Assembly (NCBI RefSeq): GCF_001679725.1
Contig: NZ_CP016282.1
Span: 310,001-374,000 of the forward strand
Source: Cryobacterium arcticum
GTDB taxonomy: Bacteria; Actinomycetota; Actinomycetes; Actinomycetales; Microbacteriaceae
Reading direction: 5' to 3'
DNA length: 64,000 nt
Below, piece after piece: positions 16,205 through 24,296 of this stretch. The translations under genes were made by a program, and so were the position numbers. Below the pieces are notes generated by a model, which saw nothing but the letters and a program-made list of their open reading frames with translations, searched no databases and had not been told where the DNA came from. How positions within the stretch are numbered: the stretch's first letter is position 1; every line of letters begins with the position of its first letter.

Positions 16205-17127
16205 GCGAGCACCTCCGTGCTGTCGGTCGTGGAGCTCGCTGTCGTGGGGGACTCGGACGTGCTGGCGTTGCCGGCGGCGTGCCCGCGCACCAGGCCGAGG
16301 TAGATGTCTTCGAGGCTGGGGCGGATCACCTGCAGCTCGGCCGGTTCACCGCCTGCGGCACCGGCCAGCTCGGCCACCAGCCGTGCCGGGGTGTCGGTGC
16401 GCACCTCCTGAATCGTGCCGGAGGCGTCGCGCCAGCGCACCTTCGGCGTGCGGGCGGACGGGCCGCCGAGTTCGCCGATCGCACCGATGTCGATCAGGCG
16501 GCCGCCCACGATGATGCCGGCCCGGTCGCTGAGCTCCGCGGCTTCGTCGAGATTGTGGGTGGTGAGCAGGATGGTGGTGCCCTCGGCCTTGAGCTGCCGG
16601 ATGAGGTCCCAGAACTGGTGCCGGGCCTCGGGGTCGAAGCCCGTGGTGGGTTCGTCCAGGAAGAGCAGTTCCGGCCGTCCGATGATGCCGAGCGCAACAT
16701 CCACCCGGCGCTGCTGCCCGCCGGAGAGCCGGTGGATGCGAGTCTTGGCCTTCTCCTCGAGTCCGACCGCGGCCAACACCTCGTCGACTGAGCGGGGATT
16801 CGGGTACAGCCCGGCGAAGTGCTTGAGCTGCTCGAGCACGGTGGCGTTGCCGCTCTCGCCGCTGGATTGCAGCACGATGCCGATGCGCGCCTTCCAGTCC
16901 AGGCCGGCGTGCTGGGGATCTTCGCCGAGCACCGTGACATCGCCCTCTGAGCGATCCCGGTAGCCCTCGAGGATCTCGATGGTGCTGCTCTTGCCCGCAC
17001 CGTTCGGGCCGAGCAGGGCGAAGGTCTCGCCCGGCCGGATGTCGAAGCTGATGTCGGTGACGGCGTCGAACGGCCCGTAGGACTTGCTCAGCCGCGCCAC
17101 GCGCACGGCAGGAGGGGAAGTTGTCAT
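16201..17127 (-). CDS. ABC-2 type transporter ATP-binding protein (DrrA-like)
   Basis: 308 residues from ATG 17127; the frame extends to 17190 but that part lacks family character. Walker A GPNGAGKS (about 39-46), Q-loop VLQSSG, signature LSGGQQRR, Walker B ELLFLDEPTTGFDP, H-loop LTTHNLDEA, and a C-terminal extension with an acidic Ser/Thr-rich tail. It pairs with the permease at 15344. GAGTGT, 6 nt before the ATG, resembles the leaderless -10 pattern seen elsewhere in the window. Confidence 0.94.
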   Translation of the reverse strand: MTTSPPAVRVARLSKSYGPFDAVTDISFDIRPGETFALLGPNGAGKSSTIEILEGYRDRSEGDVTVLGEDPQHAGLDWKARIGIVLQSSGESGNATVLEQLKHFAGLYPNPRSVDEVLAAVGLEEKAKTRIHRLSGGQQRRVDVALGIIGRPELLFLDEPTTGFDPEARHQFWDLIRQLKAEGTTILLTTHNLDEAAELSDRAGIIVGGRLIDIGAIGELGGPSARTPKVRWRDASGTIQEVRTDTPARLVAELAGAAGGEPAELQVIRPSLEDIYLGLVRGHAAGNASTSESPTTASSTTDSTEVLA

Positions 17128-17181
17128 GCTTCCACACTCGTCCCAGAACCCGCCCCGGGCAACACCCGTCTGGCCGACCTG

Positions 17182-17205
17182 GGCATCCACCGACTGGTGG
17201 ATGCC
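17182..17205. promoter_or_regulatory. Perfect 10-bp inverted repeat upstream of the ABC/two-component operon
   Basis: GGCATCCACC (17182-17191), GACT, GGTGGATGCC (17196-17205). Its centre is about 66 bp upstream of the probable start of transcription near 17127, a position compatible with an activator site for the operon's own NarL-type regulator. It could also be a hairpin. Confidence 0.45.
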
Positions 17206-17206
17206 A

Positions 17207-17267
17207 CGAACTGTGAGATAAGCCCCAGAAATCCGGATTGGATTTCTGGGGCTCAGGTCACAGTTCG
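17207..17267. terminator. Long palindrome downstream of the aminotransferase gene (dispersed CGCGAACTGTGA family, copy A)
   Basis: Perfect 14-bp arms AGCCCCAGAAATCC (17221-17234) and the complement (17240-17253) sit inside outer arms CGAACTGTGA (17207-17216) and TCACAGTTCG (17258-17267). On the minus strand it directly follows the aminotransferase stop, so it probably terminates that transcript. Related elements occur at 34376, 51793 and 61895. Confidence 0.7.
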
Positions 17268-17271
17268 CGGA

Positions 17272-18474
17272 CTAGGCGAAGAGGGTTTGCAGGCGGCGGA
17301 TGCCCTCGAGGAGCGCATCGTCGCCCAGCGCGTAAGACAGGCGCAGGAAGCCGCTCGGGCCGAAGGCCTCGCCGGGCACCGCCGCGACCTCGGCCTGGTC
17401 GAGGATGAGGTCGGCCAGCTCGAGCGACGTCGTGGGGGTCACGCCGCCCCAGGTGCGGCCGAGCAGACCGGTCACGTCGGGGTAGACGTAGAACGCCCCT
17501 TGCGGGGTGGGGGTGAGGATGCCGGGGATCTTGTTGAGCTCGGCGACGATGAGCTTGCGGCGGCGGTCGAAGGCGACCCGCATGGCCTCGGCGTCATCCT
17601 GCGGGCCGTTCAGGGCGGCGATGCCCGCGCGCTGCGAGATGTTCGACACGTTGGAGGTGAGGTGCGACTGCAGATTCGCCGCGGCGGTGATCGCATCCTG
17701 CGGTCCCACCATCCAGCCCAGCCGCCAGCCGGTCATGGCATAGGTCTTCGCGACGCCGTTGACCAGGATGGTGCGGTCGGCGAGGGCCGGGACGGCCTCG
17801 ACGATGGAGACCGCACGCACGCCGTCATAGGTGAGGTTCTGGTAGATCTCGTCGCTGATCACCCAGAGGCCGTGTTCCTCGGCCCATTCCCCGATGGCCC
17901 GGGTCTGCTCCTCGGAGTAGACCGCGCCGGTGGGGTTGGACGGGGAGACGAAGAGGAGCACCTTGGTCTTCTCGGTGCGGGCGGCCTCGAGCTGCTCGAC
18001 CGTGACGAGGTACCCCTGGTCGCTGCCGGCGAAGACGTCGACAGGTACGCCGCCGGCCAGGCGGATGGCCTCGGGGTAGGTGGTCCAGTACGGGGTGGGC
18101 AGCAGCACCTCGTCGCCCGGGTCGAGCAGGGTGGCGAAGGCCTGGTAGACGGCCTGCTTGCCGCCGTTGGTGACGAGCACCCGCGACGGGCCGACCTCGA
18201 GGCCGCTGTCCCGCAGCGTCTTGGCGGCGATCGCCTCGCGGAGGTCCGGCAGGCCGGCCGCCGGGGTATAGCGGTGATTGCGCGGATCCTTCACGGCCGC
18301 CAGGGCCGCCTCCACGATGTGCGCGGGAGTGGGGAAGTCAGGCTCACCCGCCGCGAAGCTGATGACCGGCCGGCCGGCTGCTTGCAGCGCCTTGGCCTTG
18401 CCGTCGACCTTGAGGGTCGCGGACTCCGCAATGGAGCCGATTCTGGTGGAGATCCGTTTGATGTCGTGTGCCAC
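17272..18474 (-). CDS. Pyridoxal-phosphate aminotransferase, class I (aspartate/aromatic type)
   Basis: 400 residues from the GTG at 18474. Fold type I aminotransferase moving the alpha-amino group of aspartate or similar amino acids to 2-oxoglutarate. Motifs: [11 protein letters not shown] (about 34-44), the substrate/PLP block [12 protein letters not shown], and the PLP-lysine segment [16 protein letters not shown] with Lys at its KTYAM; the final RLSYALGDD carries the carboxylate-binding Arg. An N-terminal extension to 18618 in the same frame overlaps the tRNA promoter side and is unlikely to be coding. TATGCT, 6 nt before the GTG, suggests a leaderless transcript. Confidence 0.92.
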   Translation of the reverse strand: MAHDIKRISTRIGSIAESATLKVDGKAKALQAAGRPVISFAAGEPDFPTPAHIVEAALAAVKDPRNHRYTPAAGLPDLREAIAAKTLRDSGLEVGPSRVLVTNGGKQAVYQAFATLLDPGDEVLLPTPYWTTYPEAIRLAGGVPVDVFAGSDQGYLVTVEQLEAARTEKTKVLLFVSPSNPTGAVYSEEQTRAIGEWAEEHGLWVISDEIYQNLTYDGVRAVSIVEAVPALADRTILVNGVAKTYAMTGWRLGWMVGPQDAITAAANLQSHLTSNVSNISQRAGIAALNGPQDDAEAMRVAFDRRRKLIVAELNKIPGILTPTPQGAFYVYPDVTGLLGRTWGGVTPTTSLELADLILDQAEVAAVPGEAFGPSGFLRLSYALGDDALLEGIRRLQTLFA

Positions 18475-18480
18475 GCTTCG

Positions 18481-18486
18481 AGCATA
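18481..18486 (-). promoter_or_regulatory. -10 hexamer of a leaderless promoter
   Basis: On the minus strand TATGCT (18486-18481), then CGAAGC, then the GTG start at 18474. Confidence 0.55.
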
Positions 18487-18643
18487 CGGGGGCGGCCATG
18501 CCCTGGGAACAGGCGCTGGCTTTACAGGGCACCCGACGTGACCTAGACTTGGTCCGGTAGTTGAAATCTGCCAAGCTTTTTTGCGCCTATTTTGGTCGTT
18601 TGACCGAAAGAAGCACACAGGAAGCCGACGGGTTTCGCTTCAT

Positions 18644-18716
18644 AGGGTGGTGGCTCAATTGGTAGAGCAGCGGTCTCCAAAACCGCAGGTTGCAGGTTCG
18701 AGTCCTGTCCGCCCTG
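18644..18716 (+). tRNA. tRNA-Trp (anticodon CCA)
   Basis: A 73-nt cloverleaf: acceptor arms AGGGTGG/CCGCCCT (one G-U pair), D-arm GCTC...GAGC, anticodon stem GCGGT/ACCGC with loop CTCCAAA giving anticodon CCA, and T-arm GCAGG-TTCGAGT-CCTGT. Discriminator base is G and CCA is not encoded. Placement just before secE is the usual actinobacterial order. Confidence 0.96.
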
Positions 18717-18758
18717 CAAGTCGGTGGTCTTTCCGCCGGCCCACGAAAGGTGTAACAG

Positions 18759-19031
18759 GTGGCCCGAAAAGTTATCGACGAACCCAGCGAGGAAATCGTC
18801 GCGAACGCCAGAGTGGCCCGCGAAACCAAGCGCGGTCCGTTCGCTCGGGTGTCCCTGTTTATCAAGCAGGTCCTGGCCGAACTCCGTAAGGTCGTCACCC
18901 CGACCCGCAAGGAACTGCTCAGCTACACCGGAGTGGTTCTGATTTTCGTGGTGATCATGATGGCGCTGGTATCGGCACTCGACTGGGTGTTCGCGCTCGT
19001 CGTCACGTACGTATTCGGCACTCCCAGTTGA
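18759..19031 (+). CDS. secE: Preprotein translocase subunit SecE
   Basis: 90 residues, GTG start. Small essential subunit of the SecYEG channel with an amphipathic helix (FIKQVLAELRKVVTPTRKEL, about 39-58) followed by one membrane span. Lies between tRNA-Trp and nusG, the conserved position. Confidence 0.95.
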   Translation: MARKVIDEPSEEIVANARVARETKRGPFARVSLFIKQVLAELRKVVTPTRKELLSYTGVVLIFVVIMMALVSALDWVFALVVTYVFGTPS

Positions 19032-19137
19032 GCCGTGCCGCAGAAGCGGCACCCCGACTGATCATGAACGCAGGATCGGTGAGTGAGCACCACGGTGCAG
19101 CCTCACGCCCGCGCAATAGAAGAAGGATTGATATTTA

Positions 19138-20082
19138 GTGACTGAGACCAATCGCGACGACGTCGACTGGGCCACCGCCGCAGAACAGTCCTCCAACGAC
19201 GATGAGGCGCAGGAGGGCAACACCCTCGCCGCCGACGAGACGTCGGTCGAAGCCGCCGAGCAGGTCGCCCTGCACGTAGAAGACGAGAACGCCGACATCG
19301 AAGACGATCTCGACGCCGCACTGGATGCCCTCGCCGAGTCGACCGATCCCGAAGCCGACGCCATCGTCGAAGACGCGCTCGACATCGACTCCGCCGACGA
19401 GGCAGAGGCTGCCGCTGAGGCCGTCGAGGACGAAGAAGAGGTCGACGCCGAGGCCGAGGCCGAAGACGAGGACCCGTACGAAGCCTTCCGCAAGGAACTG
19501 CGCTTCCAGCCCGGCAAGTGGTTCGTCATCCACTCCTACGCCGGCTTCGAACGTCGCGTGAAGTCGAACATCGAGAACCGCAAGCAGTCGATGGCCATGG
19601 AAGATTTCATCTACCAGGTCGAGGTTCCGATGGAAGACGTCGTCGAGATCAAGAACGGCCAGCGCAAGATGGTCACCCGTGTGCGCATCCCCGGCTACGT
19701 CCTGGTGCGCATGGACCTCAACGAAGACAGCTGGTCTGTCGTGCGTCACACCCCCGGGGTCACCGGCTTCGTGGGCAACGCGCACAACCCGACCCCGCTG
19801 CGTTTCGAAGAAGCCTTCGGCATGCTCAAGGGCCTCGTTGAGATCAAGGATGTCCCGGTCACCAAGTCCGGCGCTCCCGGCAAGGCCGCGCAGCGCGTTC
19901 TGCCCGCCGAGATCGACTACGAAATCGGCGAGACCATCACGATCAAGGAAGGCTCGTTCGCGGGCCTGCCCGGTTCGATCAGCGAGATCAAGCCCGAGAG
20001 CGGCAAGCTCATCGTGCTCGTGTCGCTCTTCGAGCGTGAGACCCCGGTCGAGCTCAGCTTCGACCAGGTCACCAAGCTTTAA
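19138..20082 (+). CDS. nusG: Transcription termination/antitermination protein NusG
   Basis: 314 residues from GTG 19138, with GAAGAAGGA upstream. The first 115 residues are strongly acidic (runs of Glu and Asp) and are an actinobacterial addition. The NGN domain starts at about 122 ([16 protein letters not shown]), and the KOW domain [17 protein letters not shown] is near 265-281. NusG binds RNA polymerase and couples it to Rho or the ribosome. Followed by rplK. Confidence 0.96.
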   Translation: MTETNRDDVDWATAAEQSSNDDEAQEGNTLAADETSVEAAEQVALHVEDENADIEDDLDAALDALAESTDPEADAIVEDALDIDSADEAEAAAEAVEDEEEVDAEAEAEDEDPYEAFRKELRFQPGKWFVIHSYAGFERRVKSNIENRKQSMAMEDFIYQVEVPMEDVVEIKNGQRKMVTRVRIPGYVLVRMDLNEDSWSVVRHTPGVTGFVGNAHNPTPLRFEEAFGMLKGLVEIKDVPVTKSGAPGKAAQRVLPAEIDYEIGETITIKEGSFAGLPGSISEIKPESGKLIVLVSLFERETPVELSFDQVTKL

Positions 20083-20133
20083 CCTCCCCCAACCACCGCC
20101 CCCCGGAAATGCCGGGGACGCGGGAGAACCACG

Positions 20134-20178
20134 GATCTCGACAGGCTCGATCACCGAGCAGGCTCGAAGTGCGAGATC
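20134..20178. repeat. Dispersed repeat with inverted ends in the nusG-rplK spacer
   Basis: GATCTCG (20134-20140) and CGAGATC (20172-20178) flank a unit TCTCGACAGGCTCGATCACC (from 20136) and a second AGGCTCGA. The same word, with C for T, occurs at the start of the aceB tandem array near 31826. Confidence 0.55.
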
Positions 20179-20207
20179 TGGGTTCGATCACTGAAAAGGA
20201 ATAGAAC

Positions 20208-20639
20208 ATGGCACCGAAGAAGAAGGTTACTGGTCTGATCAAGCTTCAGATCAAGGCCGGCGCCGCCAACCCCGCACCCCCCATCGGGCCGGCGCTGGGT
20301 CAGCACGGCGTGAACATCATGGAATTCTGCAAGGCCTACAACGCCCAGACCGAATCCCAGCGCGGCAACGTCATCCCGGTTGAGATCACCGTGTACGACG
20401 ACCGTTCCTTCACCTTCATCCTGAAGACCCCGCCCGCAGCGGAGCTCATCAAGAAGGCCGCAGGAGTTGCCAAGGGCAGCGGAACCCCGCACACCGTCAA
20501 GGTTGCCAAGCTCACCAAGGCGCAGGTTCGCGAAATCGCCGAGGCCAAGATGGTTGACCTCAACGCCAATGACCTCGACGCCGCGTCGAAGATCATCGCC
20601 GGAACCGCTCGCTCCATGGGCATCACGGTCGAGGGCTAA
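20208..20639 (+). CDS. rplK: 50S ribosomal protein L11
   Basis: 143 residues, normal length. N-terminal [20 protein letters not shown] block and the C-terminal rRNA-binding domain with [20 protein letters not shown]. Forms the GTPase-associated centre. AAAGGA ribosome binding site precedes the ATG; rplA follows after 135 nt. Confidence 0.98.
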
Positions 20640-20774
20640 CACCCTTTCGTTCGATTCGTCGAACACCCGCCGACAGGCATGGTCTTTCCGACCTGCCGAC
20701 TGGCACCAAGTGGAAGAGCCAGCCAGGCTCACGAAAACCACGCTCTCAGCACATGCATCTACAGGAGATTCAAA

Positions 20775-21464
20775 ATGGCACCCAAGTCAAAGGCCTACCG
20801 CGCTGCGGTCGAGAAGATCGAAGCCGATAAGTTCTACACCCCCACCGAAGCCGTCACCCTCGCTCGCGAGACCGGCTCCGTCAAGTTCAACTCCACCGTC
20901 GAGGTCGCGCTCAAGCTCGGCGTCGACCCCCGCAAGGCAGACCAGATGGTCCGCGGCACCGTGATTCTTCCCCACGGCACCGGTAAGACCGCCCGCGTCA
21001 TCGTCTTCGCAACGGGCCCCGCGGCTGAGGCAGCCATCGCTGCCGGCGCCGACGAGGTCGGTGGCGATGAGCTCATCGAGAAGGTAGCCGCCGGCTACAC
21101 CTCGTTCGACTCCGCCGTCTCGACCCCCGAGCTCATGGGCAAGGTCGGTCGTCTCGGTAAGGTCCTCGGCCCGCGCGGTCTCATGCCCAACCCGAAGACC
21201 GGAACCGTGACGCCTGACGTCGCCAAGGCCGTGTCCGACATCAAGGGCGGAAAGATCGAATTCCGCGTCGACAAGCACTCCAACGTGCACTTCGTCGTTG
21301 GCAAGGCATCCTTCTCGGCTGACCAGCTCAACGAGAACATCGGTGCAGCACTCGAGGAGATCGTTCGCCTCAAGCCGAGCTCCTCCAAGGGCCGCTACAT
21401 CACCAAGGGCGCCGTCTCGACCACCTTCGGTCCCGGCATCCCGCTCGATGTGAACAGCATCTAA
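20775..21464 (+). CDS. rplA: 50S ribosomal protein L1
   Basis: 229 residues from ATG 20775 (AGGAG 7 nt upstream); the open frame upstream to 20679 is not L1-like. Family signature [19 protein letters not shown] near 128-146. L1 stalk protein. The rplJ-rplL genes, usually next, are 29 kb away here. Ends in a strong terminator. Confidence 0.98.
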   Translation: MAPKSKAYRAAVEKIEADKFYTPTEAVTLARETGSVKFNSTVEVALKLGVDPRKADQMVRGTVILPHGTGKTARVIVFATGPAAEAAIAAGADEVGGDELIEKVAAGYTSFDSAVSTPELMGKVGRLGKVLGPRGLMPNPKTGTVTPDVAKAVSDIKGGKIEFRVDKHSNVHFVVGKASFSADQLNENIGAALEEIVRLKPSSSKGRYITKGAVSTTFGPGIPLDVNSI

Positions 21465-21498
21465 GCATTTGCAGTAACCGCTTCGCCAGAAGCATCTG

Positions 21499-21528
21499 AA
21501 AGGGCCCGTCGGAAGACGGGCCCTTTTT
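21499..21528 (+). terminator. Rho-independent terminator of rplKA
   Basis: AAAGGGCCCGTC, GGAA loop, GACGGGCCC followed by five T. Stem 21499-21510 / 21515-21526. Confidence 0.93.
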
Positions 21529-21653
21529 GTGCGCCGGCACCCCCAGTGCGCGCGACCCGGCACCGGTTTCGCCCGAGGATCCCCCATTGACGCGGGGAGT
21601 GTGTAAAGCTCGGTGGTACGGGTGGGGTGCGCCCGGAGTCGAGGGAGGGCACT

Positions 21654-22292
21654 GTGGTCTCCACCGGCGGTGAAAAGGTCTATCTGGCGTTGCGTGCGCG
21701 CATCCTCTCGGGCGAGCTGGGCCCGCACTCGACGCTCCGCGAACAAGCACTCGCCGAGGAACTCGGTGTGAGCCGCACGCCCGTGCGGGAGGCGTTGCGG
21801 CGCCTCGACGAGGCCGGACTGGTGACGTTCGTGCCCAACCGCGGCGCGACTGTCGTGGCCTGGACCATCGAGCAGGTACGCGAGACATATTTCGTGCGGG
21901 CTTCACTGGAAAGCCGGGCCGCGGCCCTGGCGGCAACCCGGATCTCGGTGGCGGAGCTCGACCTCCTCGCCGAGTTGATCGACGCCATGGAGCCCGTGCT
22001 CACCTCGGTCGACGACGCCGGTCTGGCCGAGCTCAGCCGGTTGAACGCCGAGTTCCACCGCATCGTCGTGGCGGCCTCCCGCAGCCCCCAACTCGTGGCC
22101 CTAACCTCGTCCATTTCGCGGGTGCCGCTCATGGCGGCCGCGTTCCGGCGGGGCGGCGGGGACTTCCGCGCCCGCAGCAACCACCAGCACCGGGATATCC
22201 TGACCGCCCTGCGCACCGGCGACACCCTGTGGGCCGAAGTGGCGATGCGCTCGCATGTGCTCGGCGCACGCAATGCGGTGACCGAGGACTGA
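21654..22292 (+). CDS. GntR family transcriptional regulator, FadR/FCD subfamily
   Basis: 212 residues from GTG 21654, chosen because AGGGAGG lies 5-6 nt upstream. N-terminal winged helix (ILSGELGPHSTLREQALAEE then LGVSRTPVREALRRLDEAGLV) and an all-helical FCD ligand domain with the metal-ligand pattern D/E...H: FHRIVVAASRS and NHQHRDILTAL. Convergent with the permease/pseudo-ATPase fusion gene. It may bind the two TGTATGCA words upstream of that gene. Ligand unknown. Confidence 0.9.
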   Translation: MVSTGGEKVYLALRARILSGELGPHSTLREQALAEELGVSRTPVREALRRLDEAGLVTFVPNRGATVVAWTIEQVRETYFVRASLESRAAALAATRISVAELDLLAELIDAMEPVLTSVDDAGLAELSRLNAEFHRIVVAASRSPQLVALTSSISRVPLMAAAFRRGGGDFRARSNHQHRDILTALRTGDTLWAEVAMRSHVLGARNAVTED

Positions 22293-22340
22293 GCGACCGG
22301 CCTCAGCGCTTGGCCTGAGCGGCCGTGCGGTCGACGCCGG

Positions 22341-24023
22341 TCAGCGACCGATCGGGGCCGGTCCCGAGGCTGTCCCGTTGAATAACCGGCGGGTGTGCGG
22401 ATGCTGCGGCGCGGTGAGGATCTCACCGGCCGAGGCATGCTCGATGACGGTTCCGGCCTGCAGCACGGCGACGCGGTCGCACCGTGCGACGATCACCGGA
22501 CGGGCCGAGGCGACGATCAGCGTGAGCTCTCGTTCCCGGTGCAGGTCGTGAAGCAGGTCAAGGAGGTCGGCCTCTTCGTGCGGATCGAACCCGGCGGCCG
22601 GGTCGAGTGCGATGAGGAGTTGCGGGTTGCGCGCCAGCGCGCTGGCCAGCAGCACCCGCTGCAGGGTGACCGCGCTCAGATCGCGCGGCCGCGCATCCAG
22701 GATGGCCTCGGGGGTCTCCACGCCCACCCGCTGCAGCAGGTCGAGAGCGTTCCGGCGCGTGTTGCGGGTGTCGGCCGGGGGGAGCACGGTGCTCAGGTGC
22801 CGGGCGATGCGCCAGTCGCGGCCGAAGCGGTCGGGTGCTGGGCGGTCGAGGAAGCCGATCTTCCGTCCGCGCAGTTTCCGGAAGTGGTGTTCGGGCAGTC
22901 CGACGAGTTCCGTGCCCTCGAAGAGAACCGACCCCGACGTGATCACCGTGGTGGGGGGCAGGAGCCCGGCGATGGCCAGGCACAGGGGTATGGCGCCCGA
23001 GCCCTCGTCGCCGATCACCGCGAGCGCCTGCGCCCGGGACACGGTGAGGCTGATGCCGGTACCGGCTGCGAGCTCGCTCCCGGCACCGTGCGGCCGGATC
23101 TGCAGGTCGCGGATGTCCAGGATGTCAGAGGCCCGGAAGGTTGTCGACGCCCGGGTGGGGCCGGGGGAGGGAGAGCTGGTATCGGACAGGATCACGGCCA
23201 GGCTCCCGATGGCGCCCGAACGGCGGCGAGGGGCGGGAGGGCGCGGTTCGAGGGTCGGGTCGCCCGGTGCGGCGGTGGCGATCATCACTCCGCCGATGAC
23301 GATGGCGACCGTGACGAACAGTGCGGCACCGAGCACAACCGGCAGGCTCTCGGGTGGAAGCAGCGTTGGCAGCTGCGCACTGAGCGCGGGCCGGGTCAAC
23401 ACCGCCTGCAGGAGGAGGGCACAGCCGTAGATCAACACCACCTCGGCGACCAGAACGCTGAGAACTGCGGCGAGGGTACGGCGGAGAGCCGTGCGGACCA
23501 CCAGGCGCGAGATCGGCAAGCCGTGGCTGCGAGCGGTCTGAACGAACGGCTCGAGGGCCACCCGTCGGGCGGCCTCGCGCACGTGCACGGCCACGGCCAC
23601 GGCGGCGCCGAAGACCACGGCGGTACCCGGCAGGACGAGAGTGCTCAACACCCCCAGACCCGCCCGTGCGAGCGGTCCATCCGTGAGCACGGGCATCACC
23701 TCGGTCTGTACGGCGAACCAGAAGGCGCACGCCATCGCGACCCACACCGCGCACAGGGCGCTACCGACGAACGCCAGGGTACGCAGGGACCGACCGGCCC
23801 ACGGGCTCCGTTGGGCGGCGAGGAGGCCGAGCCCCACCCCGAGGATTGCGGAGAGGACCGGTGTCGCCGCCGCGGCCGCGGTGGTGAGCGGCAGGCGAGC
23901 GGACAGGATGGACAGGAGGGCGTCGGCGGGACCGGCCAGGCGAGCCACCAGGAGCACGGCGCTGATCAGCAGCGATGCCGGAATCAGAAATCCCAGCCAT
24001 CGGGGCCCTGCAACTGCGCGCAT
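22341..24023 (-). CDS. ABC permease fused to a degenerate (pseudo) ABC ATPase domain
   Basis: 560 residues. Residues 1-250 form a Dpp/Opp-like permease with about six spans and an EAA-type loop (EPFVQTARSHGLPISRLV, 158-175). A proline-rich linker leads to a Dpp-type ATPase fold at about 302-550. The catalytic motifs are altered: Walker A is GDEGSGAI (339-345 region; Lys lost), the signature is LSAVTLQ (LSGGxxQ expected), Walker B is LLIALDPAAGFD (Asp-Glu lost), the Q-loop Gln is not present in KIGFLDRPAP, and the switch His is replaced in LIVASARPV. ATP hydrolysis is therefore unlikely. No binding protein is adjacent. Function unknown; the reading is high quality without frameshifts or stops, so it looks maintained. 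Confidence 0.85.
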   Translation of the reverse strand: MRAVAGPRWLGFLIPASLLISAVLLVARLAGPADALLSILSARLPLTTAAAAATPVLSAILGVGLGLLAAQRSPWAGRSLRTLAFVGSALCAVWVAMACAFWFAVQTEVMPVLTDGPLARAGLGVLSTLVLPGTAVVFGAAVAVAVHVREAARRVALEPFVQTARSHGLPISRLVVRTALRRTLAAVLSVLVAEVVLIYGCALLLQAVLTRPALSAQLPTLLPPESLPVVLGAALFVTVAIVIGGVMIATAAPGDPTLEPRPPAPRRRSGAIGSLAVILSDTSSPSPGPTRASTTFRASDILDIRDLQIRPHGAGSELAAGTGISLTVSRAQALAVIGDEGSGAIPLCLAIAGLLPPTTVITSGSVLFEGTELVGLPEHHFRKLRGRKIGFLDRPAPDRFGRDWRIARHLSTVLPPADTRNTRRNALDLLQRVGVETPEAILDARPRDLSAVTLQRVLLASALARNPQLLIALDPAAGFDPHEEADLLDLLHDLHRERELTLIVASARPVIVARCDRVAVLQAGTVIEHASAGEILTAPQHPHTRRLFNGTASGPAPIGR

Positions 24024-24091
24024 GCGTGCTCACATCTGGTCGGTGCGGTCGATGAAACCTGACGGTGTCGTCAGCGTCGAACTGGACTAAC

Positions 24092-24173
24092 TGTATGCAA
24101 CAAACCGAAAGCCTCGCAGCGTTTCGGCAATATTGTCTGGTCACAGGGAAAATGTGCAGTGAGGTTGTATGCA
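24092..24173. promoter_or_regulatory. Two TGTATGCA words 74 bp apart in a divergent intergenic region
   Basis: TGTATGCA at 24092-24099 and 24166-24173, spaced about seven helical turns. FadR-type GntR proteins often bind TNGTANNA-like sites, so the neighbouring GntR protein is the natural candidate. The 24024-24296 spacer is AT-richer than its surroundings and has no ORF. Confidence 0.4.
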
Positions 24174-24284
24174 TTCTCACGGGTTCGGTGCTCGATTGGA
24201 CGTGCACCGCCGGGCCGCGCGGCGGCTCTGCCCGATCGGGTCGCCACGCCGGTGCCAGGAAACAATCCGGCAACACCCCTCGAC

Positions 24285-24290
24285 TAACAT
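24285..24290 (+). promoter_or_regulatory. -10 hexamer of a leaderless promoter
   Basis: TAACAT, 6 nt, then ATG at 24297. Drives the ATP-grasp/alpha-E/transglutaminase operon. Confidence 0.55.
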
Positions 24291-24296
24291 CCAGTC

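Noticed and set aside
18475..18618. N-terminal extension of the aminotransferase
   Set aside because: The added residues have no family likeness and the GTG at 18474 has a -10 element at leaderless spacing.
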